This document shows positions 1 to 8,110 of a DNA stretch of 24,777 nt, one piece after another. The translations under genes were made by a program, and so were the position numbers. The notes under the pieces were generated by a model. It searched no databases. It was given only the letters and a program-made list of their open reading frames with translations, and had not been told where the DNA came from. Numbering within the stretch: position 1 is the stretch's first letter; each line of letters opens with the position of its first letter. Source of the DNA: an uncultured Collinsella sp. (GTDB taxonomy: Bacteria > Actinomycetota > Coriobacteriia > Coriobacteriales > Coriobacteriaceae); contig CAKUON010000017.1 in assembly GCA_934668875.1 (NCBI GenBank), positions 1-24,777 on the forward strand. Direction: 5' to 3'.

Positions 1-93
1 AGGACCTCGGGGGCGTTCGGTTAACTGCGGGAGCGTGCCGTCAGCTCAATGTGTTCGGTTGGGATCGGAAATCAACCTAGCTAATTTGGCTAC

Positions 94-540
94 TTACAGA
101 TTGTCGGTATCGAGGACGATGGTGAACGGACCGTCGTTGACCAAGTCGACTTTCATATCGGCGCCAAAGATGCCGTGCGCCACGTGTTCGACATCTTGGC
201 GAACGAGCGTCAGGAAGTACTCGTAGAGCTCGTTGGCGACATCGGGGGCGCCTGCATCGGTAAACGATGGGCGGCGGCCGTGACGGCAATCGGCAAACAG
301 CGTGAACTGCGACACCACGAGAACCTCGCCGTCGACATCGGCAAGCGCCAGGTTGGTCTTGCCGTTCTCGTCCTCGTTAATGCGCAAGCCCCGGAGCTTG
401 CCCCACAGCTTATCGGCCTCGGCGCGCGTGTCGCCGTGGCCCACGCCCAGCAGTACCAGATAGCCGCGCCCAATTTTGCCCACGCACTCGCCGTCGACCG
501 TCACGCCGGCGTTGAGCACGCGCTGCACCACCGCACGCAC
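94..540 (-). CDS. dtd: D-aminoacyl-tRNA deacylase (DTD)
   Basis: The 148-residue product matches the usual length of bacterial DTD, a cytosolic dimer that hydrolyses D-amino acids (for example D-Tyr) and Gly mischarged on tRNA. Visible motifs are SQFTL at residues 77-81 and NDGPFT at 135-140, the latter holding the Gly-cisPro pair of the chirality-checking pocket. The start is a GTG: GAGGAG at 547-552 lies 6 nt upstream, and MRAVVQRV is the standard DTD N-terminus. The gene begins only 3 nt after the rdgB stop, and its Shine-Dalgarno sequence lies within the last codons of rdgB, so the two are probably translationally coupled. Family assignment is secure. I saw no clear intrinsic terminator between the stop and the window edge at position 1. 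Confidence 0.95.
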   Translation of the reverse strand: MRAVVQRVLNAGVTVDGECVGKIGRGYLVLLGVGHGDTRAEADKLWGKLRGLRINEDENGKTNLALADVDGEVLVVSQFTLFADCRHGRRPSFTDAGAPDVANELYEYFLTLVRQDVEHVAHGIFGADMKVDLVNDGPFTIVLDTDNL

Positions 541-543
541 GGC

Positions 544-1185
544 CTACTCCTCGCCCGTCAGCTTGGCGGACAGATGCTCGAGCGCATGGAATCGATGGCT
601 GATGGCGTTCTTCTCGTCCGCCGTGAGCTCGGCCATAGTCTTGCCCGGCGTATCGACCGGCAGGAACAGCGGGTCGTAGCCAAAGCCGTGATCGCCGCGG
701 CCCTCGTGCGCGATAACGCCCTCGCAGGCGCCCTCGCCATAGGTGACCAAACCGTCCGTGTCGATGAGCACGACGACGCTCATAAAGCGTGCAGTGCGGC
801 CCTCGTCGGCCACGCCCTCCAGATTCACGAGCAGCTTGGCATTGTTGGCGGCATCGTCGCCGTGAACGCCCGCGTAGCGCGCGCTATACACACCAGGCTC
901 ACCGTCCAGCGCGTCGACGACCAAGCCAGAATCGTCGGCGATGGCCATAAGGCCCGTCTCCTCGACGGCAGTCTGCGCCTTGATGATGGCGTTCTCCAAA
1001 AACGTCGTGCCGTTTTCCTCGGGGTCCTCAAAATCGCCCAGCTGGCCGAGCGCCACAAAGCGAACCTCGGGCATGACCTTGCCCAAAATGGCCTCGATCT
1101 CGGTGAGCTTATGGGCGTTGCCCGTTGCCACGACAATGGTCGCCGCCGGATCGAGGGTGTCGATGTCGATCTTCTCAAGTGCCAT
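544..1185 (-). CDS. rdgB: XTP/dITP diphosphatase (RdgB/HAM1 family)
   Basis: The 213-residue protein carries the full HAM1/RdgB signature: TGNAHK at residues 21-26 (triphosphate binding), ADDSGL at 83-88, GEPGVYSARYAG at 95-106, GFGYDPLF at 167-174 and the C-terminal SHR at 196-198. The family hydrolyses deaminated purine nucleoside triphosphates (XTP, dITP, ITP) to monophosphates, keeping them out of DNA and RNA. The ATG at 1185 has AAGGAG (1193-1198) 7 nt upstream. It follows rph by about 140 nt in the same direction, and dtd starts 3 nt after its stop. The neighbourhood murI-rph-rdgB is a familiar bacterial arrangement, which supports the call. Confidence 0.95.
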   Translation of the reverse strand: MALEKIDIDTLDPAATIVVATGNAHKLTEIEAILGKVMPEVRFVALGQLGDFEDPEENGTTFLENAIIKAQTAVEETGLMAIADDSGLVVDALDGEPGVYSARYAGVHGDDAANNAKLLVNLEGVADEGRTARFMSVVVLIDTDGLVTYGEGACEGVIAHEGRGDHGFGYDPLFLPVDTPGKTMAELTADEKNAISHRFHALEHLSAKLTGEE

Positions 1186-1328
1186 GAGTGGTCTCCTTGT
1201 CTCTATAGCAATGCCGCGCCGAGGGCGACGAGGGCCTCCGCCTCTCCCCTCTCAATCAACGGCAGTCTTATACTTCGACGTTTTCCCAGATAAAATCTGC
1301 CAAAATAAACCTGTCACTTTTTGGTAGG

Positions 1329-2054
1329 CTAGGCGAGGGCCTGGCGCTGGAGCTCGATGAGCTCGGCGATGCCTTTGTCGCCCAGGTCGAGCAGGGCGTT
1401 GAGGCGCTTACGGTCAAAGGGCGCCTGCTCGCCGGTGCCCTGGAGCTCGATCATCTCGCCGGTGTCGGTGGCGACGAGGTTCATGTCGACCTCGGCATGG
1501 CTGTCCTCGGAATAATCGAGGTCAAGCAGCGTATTGCCGTCGACGACGCCCATGGAGATGGCAGCCACCTGGCCGGTAAGCGGGATGCGCTCGATTTTGC
1601 CCGCCTCGACCCACATGGCGAGGGCGTCGTGCAGCGCCATCCAGGCGCCGGTAATGCTCGCCGTACGCGTACCGCCATCGGCCTGGATCACGTCGCAGTC
1701 GACGGTAACGGTGTACTCGCCGAGCGCCTTCATGTTGACGACGGTACGCAGGCTGCGGCCAATGAGGCGCTCAATCTCCATGGAGCGGCCCTTGCGGTTG
1801 GCGTGCTCGCGCTTGCAGCGCTTGCCGGTCGACGCCGGCAGCATGGCGTATTCCGCGGTCACCCAGCCGGCCTTAGCTCCCTTTCGCCAGCCCGGCACGC
1901 CCTCCTCGATAGTGGCGGCACACAGCACGCGCGTATCGCCAAACTCGGCCAGGCACGAACCGTGGGCGTGCTTCATGACGCCACGGGTGAGCTTAACGGG
2001 ACGTAACTCGTTGGCGGCGCGACCGTTGGCGCGGTTGACCTGCATGTACTCCAT
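1329..2054 (-). CDS. rph: Ribonuclease PH
   Basis: The 241-residue protein is full length for RNase PH, the phosphate-dependent 3'-5' exoribonuclease that trims tRNA precursors and acts as a hexameric ring. Visible motifs are FGDTRVLC at 38-45, GWVTAEYAMLP at 63-73, QADGGTRTASITG at 124-136 and the acidic catalytic segment LLDLDYSEDSHAEVDMN at about 176-192. Two starts are possible, 2054 and 2045 (Met4). I chose 2054 because an AAAGGA element sits about 9 nt upstream. It lies 54 nt downstream of murI and probably shares its transcript. There is a 143-nt gap before rdgB in which I saw no convincing terminator. Confidence 0.96.
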   Translation of the reverse strand: MEYMQVNRANGRAANELRPVKLTRGVMKHAHGSCLAEFGDTRVLCAATIEEGVPGWRKGAKAGWVTAEYAMLPASTGKRCKREHANRKGRSMEIERLIGRSLRTVVNMKALGEYTVTVDCDVIQADGGTRTASITGAWMALHDALAMWVEAGKIERIPLTGQVAAISMGVVDGNTLLDLDYSEDSHAEVDMNLVATDTGEMIELQGTGEQAPFDRKRLNALLDLGDKGIAELIELQRQALA

Positions 2055-2108
2055 AGAAAAATCCTTTCGGCAAAAGGTGTGGCGAAGGCTTTAGCGGCGG
2101 CCTTACAT

Positions 2109-2993
2109 CTATTTCAGCTCATCGATATCGATATGCTCAATGCTCTTGAGCGGCTGACCAAAGATAAAGCTGCCCGCCACCGCAAACTCGGCAATGTTAT
2201 CGGCCGTCGTGGCAAAACGATGCTGCGGCTCGGCGGCGTCGCCCGCCAGCTGTTCGCGGCGCGTGAGAATATCGGTCAGTTCGCGCGTGGTCTCCTCGGC
2301 GGAACTCACGACGCGCACCCCAGGCCCCAGCGCATGGCGGATAGGTCCCACCAACAGCGGAAAATGCGTACAGCCGAGCACCACGGTATCGATACCGTGG
2401 TCGCGCAGCGGCTCAACCGTGGTACCCACCAGCGCACGCACGGCAGGCGTATCGAAGATGTCCTCGTTCTCGAGCCACTGCTCCTGCAGGTGCGCACCCG
2501 ACGCGAGCTCATGCTCGACGACCTCGACAAAGCTCGAAGCAGGGCAGCCGTACACGTCCACGCCGGCATCCAGGTCCTGGATGGCGCGCGTGTAGGCGCC
2601 CGAGCGAATGGTGAGGTTGGTGGCGAGCACGCCCACGCGACGCGAACGGGTGCTGTTGATTGCCGCACGGGCACCCGGCGCGATCACGCCGATCACGGGA
2701 ACGTCGAGCACCTGCTGGGCCAGACGCAAGGCCGCAGCTGTCGCCGTGTTGCAGGCGATAACCATAATCTTGACGTCGTGCTTCGACAGCCAACGGCCCG
2801 CCTGCAACGCAAACGAGCGCACCTCATCCTCGGTGCGCGTGCCGTAGGGGCAGCGTTTGGTGTCGCCGAAGTAGTAGACGGACTCATGCGGCAGCGCCGT
2901 CGCGATGGCGCGCGCAACCGTCAGACCACCCAAACCAGAATCGAACACGCCAATCGGGCGCGTGTCGCCTGTCGGATTCTCGATATCGGACAT
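2109..2993 (-). CDS. murI: Glutamate racemase
   Basis: The 294-residue enzyme interconverts L- and D-glutamate for peptidoglycan. The two catalytic cysteines are in place: ACNTATA at 80-86 (Cys81) and GCTHFPLL at 207-214 (Cys208). FDSGLGG (17-23) and the PYG of GDTKRCPYG (43-51) complete the Asp/Glu racemase signature. The ATG at 2993 is preceded by GGTGAGGT with unusually short spacing (about 2-4 nt), but no better in-frame start exists before the FDSGLGG motif. It sits between the HAD phosphatase gene and rph. Its product feeds MurD, upstream of the reaction of MurE, whose gene lies at the head of this cluster. Confidence 0.95.
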   Translation of the reverse strand: MSDIENPTGDTRPIGVFDSGLGGLTVARAIATALPHESVYYFGDTKRCPYGTRTEDEVRSFALQAGRWLSKHDVKIMVIACNTATAAALRLAQQVLDVPVIGVIAPGARAAINSTRSRRVGVLATNLTIRSGAYTRAIQDLDAGVDVYGCPASSFVEVVEHELASGAHLQEQWLENEDIFDTPAVRALVGTTVEPLRDHGIDTVVLGCTHFPLLVGPIRHALGPGVRVVSSAEETTRELTDILTRREQLAGDAAEPQHRFATTADNIAEFAVAGSFIFGQPLKSIEHIDIDELK

Positions 2994-3044
2994 TACCTCA
3001 CCAGTCTCTCTCGAAAAGACATGTCCAAGTGCGGCGACGCCGCG

Positions 3045-3956
3045 CTACGAACGCGCCGCGACCAGCAGCTCTGCCGTCGCCGCCCAACCGTCGACAATTT
3101 TGCCGCGCGTAACGAAAGCGTTCTCGCAAGCAGCCAAGAACTCGGGCGCACCGGCGCTCGTCAGGCCATTCTCGACCAGGCAGAACGTGCCCACGTGATC
3201 GGCCATGTAGAAGTCGGACTCGGAGTCACCGAGCGCGAGCGTCTCCTCGCGCTCGATCCCTAGGTGCTCGCAGAAGCGCGCAATGGCGACGCCTTTGTTG
3301 AGGCCCGCGGGGTTGATGTTGAAGGCGCGACCGTCCTCGACGCGATCGAGCTCGAGCGTCGTCGGCTTGGACAGATGCGTCAGGTGACCGTTACAGGCCC
3401 ACACCAGGCCGCAGCCGGCCTCGTCGAGAATGGCCTGCGCCTCGTCATCGGGAATGTCACCGCGCATGCCGACGGTGACCTCGCGGTACTTGTAGCCGGT
3501 CGACATGTCGTTGTGATACTCGATCTTGTGCGGCCAGCGGGCGAGGATCTTCTCGCACACGCCGGTCTGCTCGATCACCTGGTGCGGCGTGAGACCGCAA
3601 GAGGGGTCGTAGGGCATGTCGCCGGTCAGATACTCCCAATCGTTGGCTTTGAGGTCGTACATGACCAGGCCGCCCATCTCACCAATGTAGGAGTTGAGGC
3701 CGAGCACGCGCGCATCCTCGTGGATCATGGTGCGGTTGCGGCCCGAGGTGGGAACCACCTGAATACCAGCGCGGGCAAGTGCCACGACGGCCTCGACGAG
3801 TTTGGTCGAGGGGTTGCCGTCGTTGTCGCGCAGCACGCACGAGCCGGGTGCGAGCATCGTAGCATCCAGGTCGGTAAAGACGTACTTAACCTTGGCCAAG
3901 CGCTCGCGCATCTCGCCCGAAAGCTCGGCGACGGTCGGCAGGGTGTTGTGGGACAT
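3045..3956 (-). CDS. HAD-superfamily phosphatase (subfamily IIB-like)
   Basis: A 303-residue hydrolase with the four HAD motifs: DLDAT at 29-33 (nucleophile D29 and acid/base D31), TSGRN at 70-74, the motif III lysine at K221 (NKG) and GDSESD at 243-248. The long insert between motifs II and III is of the type IIB (Cof/sucrose-phosphatase-like) cap. The substrate cannot be told from sequence. Start choice: an in-frame ATG at 3998 would add 14 residues but has no Shine-Dalgarno sequence. The ATG at 3956 has CGGAG about 7 nt upstream, so I use it. The gene lies between murE and murI with gaps of 107 and 51 nt. A role in sugar-phosphate or cell-wall precursor turnover would fit but is not shown. 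Confidence 0.85.
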   Translation of the reverse strand: MSHNTLPTVAELSGEMRERLAKVKYVFTDLDATMLAPGSCVLRDNDGNPSTKLVEAVVALARAGIQVVPTSGRNRTMIHEDARVLGLNSYIGEMGGLVMYDLKANDWEYLTGDMPYDPSCGLTPHQVIEQTGVCEKILARWPHKIEYHNDMSTGYKYREVTVGMRGDIPDDEAQAILDEAGCGLVWACNGHLTHLSKPTTLELDRVEDGRAFNINPAGLNKGVAIARFCEHLGIEREETLALGDSESDFYMADHVGTFCLVENGLTSAGAPEFLAACENAFVTRGKIVDGWAATAELLVAARS

Positions 3957-4063
3957 GGTTACTCCGTTTACGTAGAAGGGTTTGGACTTGGACGGCATGT
4001 TTTGATTGAGGGAACACGCTTATGGCGACAGCGCACTCAGGGCGCCGCCGCCATCATGGTTCA

Positions 4064-5626
4064 TTAGTCAAACTGGGCAACATCGATCAGGCGATTGGCC
4101 AACGAAAGGTCGCTCTCGATGGGCACGAACTCGTCGCCCACGTGCATGAGCTCCTCGTCACCCTTTGCCAGCAGCAAGACAATGGTGGGAGCATTGGGGT
4201 TGACGTACTCCTCGCGCGCCGCCTTGAACGCCGCATGCACAGCGGCTTCGCGATCGAGGATGATCTTGTTCGGCGTATCGTCGGGAACATGTTCGGCAAG
4301 CTCGCGACAGACCTTCATCGGGTCCTCGTGAGCCGGGTCCTCGTTGGCAAAAATCATCAGGTCGGAATATGGTGCGGCCTCGCGCGGAAGCTGCTCGCGG
4401 CGCTCCTGCGCCTTGCCGCCGGCAGCGCCAAACACTGCAATGACTGGGCTAGTGGGAAACGCGCGCTTGACCGACGAGAAAAGCGAACGGAACGAAAGCT
4501 GGTTGTGCGCATAGTCAACGACGCAGATCACGCAGCCGTCCTTCGACTCCACGACCTCCATGCGGCCCGGCACACGAAGCTTGGAGAGGCCCTTCTTGAT
4601 GGCATCGATACCGATGCCGATCTCGTGCGCAGCGGCGATAGCGACCAGCGCGTTCTCCACGTTAAAGTCTCCCGCGATACCCAGCAGGATCTTCTCCCCC
4701 GCCTCGGACTCGTCGGCACACAGGCCATGCAAGTTGAACTCGATGCTAAAGCCGACCATGCGCACATCGCTCGCCCACAGGCTTGCCTCGGGATGCTCGA
4801 CGCCAACGGTCACCAAGCGCTCGGCCGTCGACGCTGCCTCCAGCACACGGTCAACCTCTTCGGTGCCCAGATTCACCACGGCGGTCTTTGCCTGGTCAAA
4901 GATCCTGAGTTTGCTCTCAAAATAATCCTCAAACGTGGGGTGTTCGATCGGCGAGATGTGGTCACGGCCGATGTTGAGGAAGCACGCCACGTCAAACGGC
5001 AGATTCTCGACGCGTTGGTACTTGAGCGCCTGGCTCGAGACCTCCATGACCATGGACTGGCGACCGGACTCACGGCAGTTGGCGATATGGCGCCAGACCT
5101 CGGGGGCCTCGGGCGTAGTATTGGTGCTCTCGTAGCACTCGATGCCATCGTCGGTACTCACCGAGCCGATCATGCCGCAGGATTCGCCCGCTGCCTTGAT
5201 GATGGACTGAAGCATAAAAGCGGCCGTGGTCTTTCCCTTGGTACCGGTGATGCCCACGATCTTGACGTCGTGGTCGGGACGGTCGTAGACCTCCGGCGGC
5301 AACAGGGCCATGGCCGTGCGAACGCTATCAACAACCAGCATCGCAGCGCCGCTCTCCTGCGCCAGCGGCTCCAGAGACTCGACCAGCGACTCTTCGCACA
5401 CAAATGCGACGGCACCCCCATCGAGCGCCATACTCAAAAACGCAGGCTTAAAGGCAGCGCCCTTGCAAAAGAACACGTCACCCGCCGAGACCGCACGCGA
5501 ATCAAACGAGCAGCCGGTCACGGCGCGCTCGTCAACCTGCTCCGACGCGCGTAGCTCGCCGCACACATCGAGTAACTTGGCGAGCGTATCGACCGTGGTC
5601 ACGGTTGCGGAATCCGAATGGTGCAT
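4064..5626 (-). CDS. murE: UDP-MurNAc-L-Ala-D-Glu:amino acid ligase, likely non-DAP type
   Basis: The 520-residue Mur ligase adds the third amino acid of the peptidoglycan stem peptide in the cytosol. It has the ATP loop GTKGKTT at 128-134, the carbamylated-lysine region YFESKLRIF (K239), VPGRME at 352-357 and VDYAHN at 370-375. Two positions are informative. The P-loop is GTKGKTT rather than the common GTNGKT. The amino-acid specificity motif is EDPAHEDP at 429-436 rather than the DNPR typical of meso-diaminopimelate enzymes. Both resemble L-lysine-type ligases such as those of streptococci, so the third residue is probably Lys or Orn, not DAP (inference). ATG 5626 has AAAGGTG just upstream. 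It leads the murE-HAD-murI-rph-rdgB-dtd cluster, with a good promoter candidate at 5662-5690. Confidence 0.93.
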   Translation of the reverse strand: MHHSDSATVTTVDTLAKLLDVCGELRASEQVDERAVTGCSFDSRAVSAGDVFFCKGAAFKPAFLSMALDGGAVAFVCEESLVESLEPLAQESGAAMLVVDSVRTAMALLPPEVYDRPDHDVKIVGITGTKGKTTAAFMLQSIIKAAGESCGMIGSVSTDDGIECYESTNTTPEAPEVWRHIANCRESGRQSMVMEVSSQALKYQRVENLPFDVACFLNIGRDHISPIEHPTFEDYFESKLRIFDQAKTAVVNLGTEEVDRVLEAASTAERLVTVGVEHPEASLWASDVRMVGFSIEFNLHGLCADESEAGEKILLGIAGDFNVENALVAIAAAHEIGIGIDAIKKGLSKLRVPGRMEVVESKDGCVICVVDYAHNQLSFRSLFSSVKRAFPTSPVIAVFGAAGGKAQERREQLPREAAPYSDLMIFANEDPAHEDPMKVCRELAEHVPDDTPNKIILDREAAVHAAFKAAREEYVNPNAPTIVLLLAKGDEELMHVGDEFVPIESDLSLANRLIDVAQFD

Positions 5627-5661
5627 CTTTCACCTTTCTCAGCCATTTGGCAGGGACGGTT

Positions 5662-5690
5662 TTCATAGTAACCGAAACGCACCCGCGCAA
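5662..5690 (-). promoter_or_regulatory. Candidate sigma-70 promoter of murE
   Basis: On the minus strand a -35 TTGCGC (5685-5690) and a -10 TATGAA (5662-5667) are separated by exactly 17 nt. Predicted transcription would begin near 5655, leaving a leader of about 28 nt before the murE ATG. The -35 box directly abuts the U-tract of the asnB terminator, so asnB transcription would end where murE transcription is set up. Pattern match only. Confidence 0.5.
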
Positions 5691-5713
5691 AAACGGCTCC
5701 CGGAGGAGCCGTT
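5687..5713 (-). terminator. Intrinsic terminator of asnB
   Basis: A 9-bp perfect stem (AACGGCTCC 5692-5700 with GGAGCCGTT 5705-5713) closes a 4-nt loop. Read on the minus strand it ends in a run of five T (5693-5689), two of them paired in the stem. It lies about 25 nt after the asnB stop codon. Confidence 0.9.
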
Positions 5714-5738
5714 ACGCGCAGGCGTTCGTAAGCCGAGG

Positions 5739-7619
5739 CTAGGCAGCTTGAACAGAAGGCTGGTCCTCGTCGATAAAGAAGCGCTTGTACCACACCAGGA
5801 ACACAAGCGGCGTATAGATCTTGCGCTGGAAATCGCCCTTGCCCGCAAAGTGCAAGTCGAGCAGGTGCATGAGCTCGTCGGTATCGAAGAACTCGCTTGC
5901 CCACGGCGCGGTGAAGTACTCCTTGACGTAGTCGTACCACTTTTGCTCGCGCAGCCAGTAGACGATCGGCACCGGGAAGCCCACCTTGGGACGGGTTGCC
6001 CACTCGTCGGGCAGCGACTTGTTGGCGGCGTGGCGGAGCACCTGCTTGTTGCCATTCTCGTTGATGCGATAGCGGTCGGGAATGTGCTCGGCGAACTCCA
6101 TGACCTTGCGGTCCAGGAAGGGCACGCGCAGCTCCAGCGAGTGCGCCATGCACATCTTGTCGGCCTTAAGCAGGATGTCGCCCGGAAGCCACATGTTCAT
6201 GTCCAGGTACTGCTTCTTGACCAGCTCGGGCTGACCCTTCACGCGCGCATAGATGGGAGCGGCAAGCTCGAAGGCGCCATCGCCGGTGTTGTACTCGGGC
6301 TTGAGCACGTCGTCGACCTCGCGCTCCGGCCATACCAGAGCCTGTCCCAGGAACGACTTCTCGGGGATCTCGGCACCCTTGACCAGGAAGTTATGTCCCT
6401 TGAAGTACGGCATATGCAACGCCAGGCTACCGAGCGCGCGACGGATGGGCAGCGGCACCATCTTTTTGTACTTGCGGACCGGGACCGTGTCCTCGTAGTA
6501 GGCGTAGCCGCCAAAGAGCTCGTCGGCACCTTCGCCCGAAAGCACGACGGTGACGTCCTTGCGGGCCATCTCGGCCAAGAACCACAGCGGCACGGAAGAC
6601 AGGTTGGACTGCGGCTCGTCCATGTGATACTGGATGTCCTCGAGCGCACCGAAGAACTCGTCGGCGGTAATCATCTTGCGGACATTCTCGACGCCGAGCT
6701 TGTCAGAAAGTTCCTTGGCGTAGTTAGTCTCGTTGAAATTCTTGTAATCGAAGCCCACCGAGAAGGTCTTGTCGGGCATGAGGCAAGCGGCGATGTAGCT
6801 GGAGTCGACGCCGCCGGAGAGGAACGACGCGACCTTGACGTCGGCGATGCGATGGGCCTCGACGCTCTCGTGCACGACCTCGTCCAGCTCGTCGACGTAC
6901 TCCTCGAACGGCTTCTCGACGGCAGAGTAATCGCAATCCCAATAGCGCTCGATGCTCATCTTGCCGGTCGGGATGTCTACGGTAAAGTAATGCGCCGGCG
7001 GCAGCTTGTAGACACCCTCGAAGAAGGTCTCCTCGGTTGCCGAATACTGCAGCGTCATGTACGGACGCAGGGCCTTTTTGTTGACCGCCTTGTGGAAGTG
7101 CGGGTAGTCCAGGAAGCTCTTGATCTCGGAACCAAAGAGCACACCCGGAGCGCCGTCGCCCGCATCGGCCATGGGATAGTAGTAGAGCGGCTTGATGCCA
7201 AAGATATCGCGGGCGCCAAAAAGCTTGTTCTTCTTCTTGTCCCAGATGACGAAGGCGTACATACCGCGCAAGCGATCGAGTACTGCCTCGCCCCACTCCT
7301 CGTAGCCGTGCAGGAGGCTCTCGGTGTCGGCGCCGCAGTGGAACTGGTAGCCCTTGGCCTCGAGCTCGGAACGGAGTTCTTGGAAGTTGTAGATCTCGCC
7401 GTTGAAGACGATAACGACGCTGCCGTCCTCATTGGCCATGGGCTGAGCGCCGGCCTCGGTCAGGTCGAGGATCGACAAGCGGCGGAAGCCGAGGGCAACG
7501 CGGCCGTCGATAAACTGACCGCCCATGTCGGGACCGCGATGGACGATGCGGTCCATCATCTTGGTGAGCACCTCGGATTGGTTATCCGTCCCACCGACAA
7601 AACCGACAAAACCGCACAT
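5739..7619 (-). CDS. asnB: Asparagine synthase (glutamine-hydrolysing)
   Basis: The 626-residue class II glutamine amidotransferase makes asparagine from aspartate, glutamine and ATP. The N-terminal glutaminase domain has the nucleophile Cys2, HRGPD at 27-31 and FNGEIYN at 72-78. The C-terminal synthetase domain has the PP-loop SGGVDSS at 268-274 and SGEGADELFGG at 361-371. ATG 7619 exposes Cys2 once Met1 is removed, as the chemistry requires, and AGAGGGGA lies about 8 nt upstream. It is a single-gene unit with its own terminator (5687-5713). Upstream it is divergent from tRNA-Val. Paralogues of AsnB in this family can amidate other substrates, but nothing here suggests that. Confidence 0.95.
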   Translation of the reverse strand: MCGFVGFVGGTDNQSEVLTKMMDRIVHRGPDMGGQFIDGRVALGFRRLSILDLTEAGAQPMANEDGSVVIVFNGEIYNFQELRSELEAKGYQFHCGADTESLLHGYEEWGEAVLDRLRGMYAFVIWDKKKNKLFGARDIFGIKPLYYYPMADAGDGAPGVLFGSEIKSFLDYPHFHKAVNKKALRPYMTLQYSATEETFFEGVYKLPPAHYFTVDIPTGKMSIERYWDCDYSAVEKPFEEYVDELDEVVHESVEAHRIADVKVASFLSGGVDSSYIAACLMPDKTFSVGFDYKNFNETNYAKELSDKLGVENVRKMITADEFFGALEDIQYHMDEPQSNLSSVPLWFLAEMARKDVTVVLSGEGADELFGGYAYYEDTVPVRKYKKMVPLPIRRALGSLALHMPYFKGHNFLVKGAEIPEKSFLGQALVWPEREVDDVLKPEYNTGDGAFELAAPIYARVKGQPELVKKQYLDMNMWLPGDILLKADKMCMAHSLELRVPFLDRKVMEFAEHIPDRYRINENGNKQVLRHAANKSLPDEWATRPKVGFPVPIVYWLREQKWYDYVKEYFTAPWASEFFDTDELMHLLDLHFAGKGDFQRKIYTPLVFLVWYKRFFIDEDQPSVQAA

Positions 7620-7670
7620 ATACTATCCCCTCTGCTGTTGCTGGGCATCAAATCGAATCAGTAGCTTTTG

Positions 7671-7676
7671 AGTATA
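7671..7676 (-). promoter_or_regulatory. Candidate -10 box for asnB
   Basis: TATACT on the minus strand, about 50 nt upstream of the asnB start. No good -35 hexamer is present at 16-18 nt, so the call is weak. The rest of the 7620-7806 gap shows nothing further that I can name apart from the tRNA promoter. Confidence 0.35.
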
Positions 7677-7787
7677 CCCGAGGGCGTAAAGAGGGGCGGA
7701 ATGTTCAGGCAATCTCAACTGAATCAGCTCCGCGCCGACACGCGACGGTTACCTTTAATGGATATGAGATGAATGAGGCGATTGTTT

Positions 7788-7796
7788 TGCTATACT
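7788..7796 (+). promoter_or_regulatory. Extended -10 promoter of tRNA-Val
   Basis: TGCTATACT is an extended -10 element (TG-N-TATACT) ending 10 nt before the tRNA 5' end. The -35 region at 7768-7773 (GATGAA) is poor, which is common with extended -10 promoters. Confidence 0.6.
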
Positions 7797-7806
7797 CTCT
7801 CCGCAC

Positions 7807-7882
7807 GGGCGATTGGCGCAACGGTTAGCGCAGGTGCTTTACACGCACAAGGCTGGGGGTTCGAATCCCTCATCGCCCACCA
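7807..7882 (+). tRNA. tRNA-Val (anticodon TAC)
   Basis: A 76-nt cloverleaf with encoded CCA. The acceptor stem is GGGCGAT/ATCGCCC, the D stem GCGC/GCGC with loop AACGGTTA. The anticodon loop TTTACAC has T33 before TAC, and the T arm is GGGGG-TTCGAAT-CCCTC. The outermost anticodon-stem pair is G27 with A43, a mismatch; all other stem pairs are Watson-Crick or G-U. It is the only plus-strand gene in the first 23 kb. Its 3' end is partly duplicated downstream at 8054-8076. Confidence 0.95.
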
Positions 7883-7891
7883 CTGATTTGG

Positions 7892-7921
7892 AAACGGTCC
7901 TCGAAAGGGGACCGTTTTTTT
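7892..7921 (+). terminator. Intrinsic terminator of tRNA-Val
   Basis: AAACGGTCC (7892-7900) pairs with GGACCGTTT (7909-7917) across an 8-nt loop and runs into a long T tract. It begins 10 nt after the tRNA CCA. Confidence 0.9.
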
Positions 7922-8077
7922 GTTTGGGCCTATTTCATGGGATTCGAACCCGAAAGGGTGCGGAGCTGAGGAAACGCGAAGCGTTTTCCAGCGCAGCACG
8001 CGAGGGCCGTAGGCCCGAAGCGAGAGCGGGCGGCGTCAGCCGCGCGCGACATTCCTCATCGCCCACCACTGATTTGA

Positions 8078-8110
8078 TAGGCTCCCGGCTATGGGGGCCT
8101 TTCTTTTTTG
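8078..8110 (+). terminator. Second terminator-like hairpin, copy 2 of the module
   Basis: AGGCTCCC pairs with GGGGGCCT (one G-U) across the loop GGCTAT and is followed by TTCTTTTTT. Its position relative to the 23-bp repeat equals that of the true tRNA-Val terminator in copy 1, but there is no intact gene in front of it. Confidence 0.6.

Noticed and set aside
1..93. Terminator of dtd at the left edge
   Set aside because: Only a 4-bp TAGC/GCTA pairing and no T-run is visible on the minus strand, too weak to call.
5310..7664. A 784-residue plus-strand open frame
   Set aside because: It is a shadow of asnB and murE, with composition unlike a real protein (long leucine/valine/aspartate runs from high-GC antisense). 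The minus-strand genes have full catalytic motifs.
7868..8076. attL/attR pair of an integrated element
   Set aside because: The 23-bp repeats are only 187 bp apart with no integrase or cargo between. Kept only as a possible scar.
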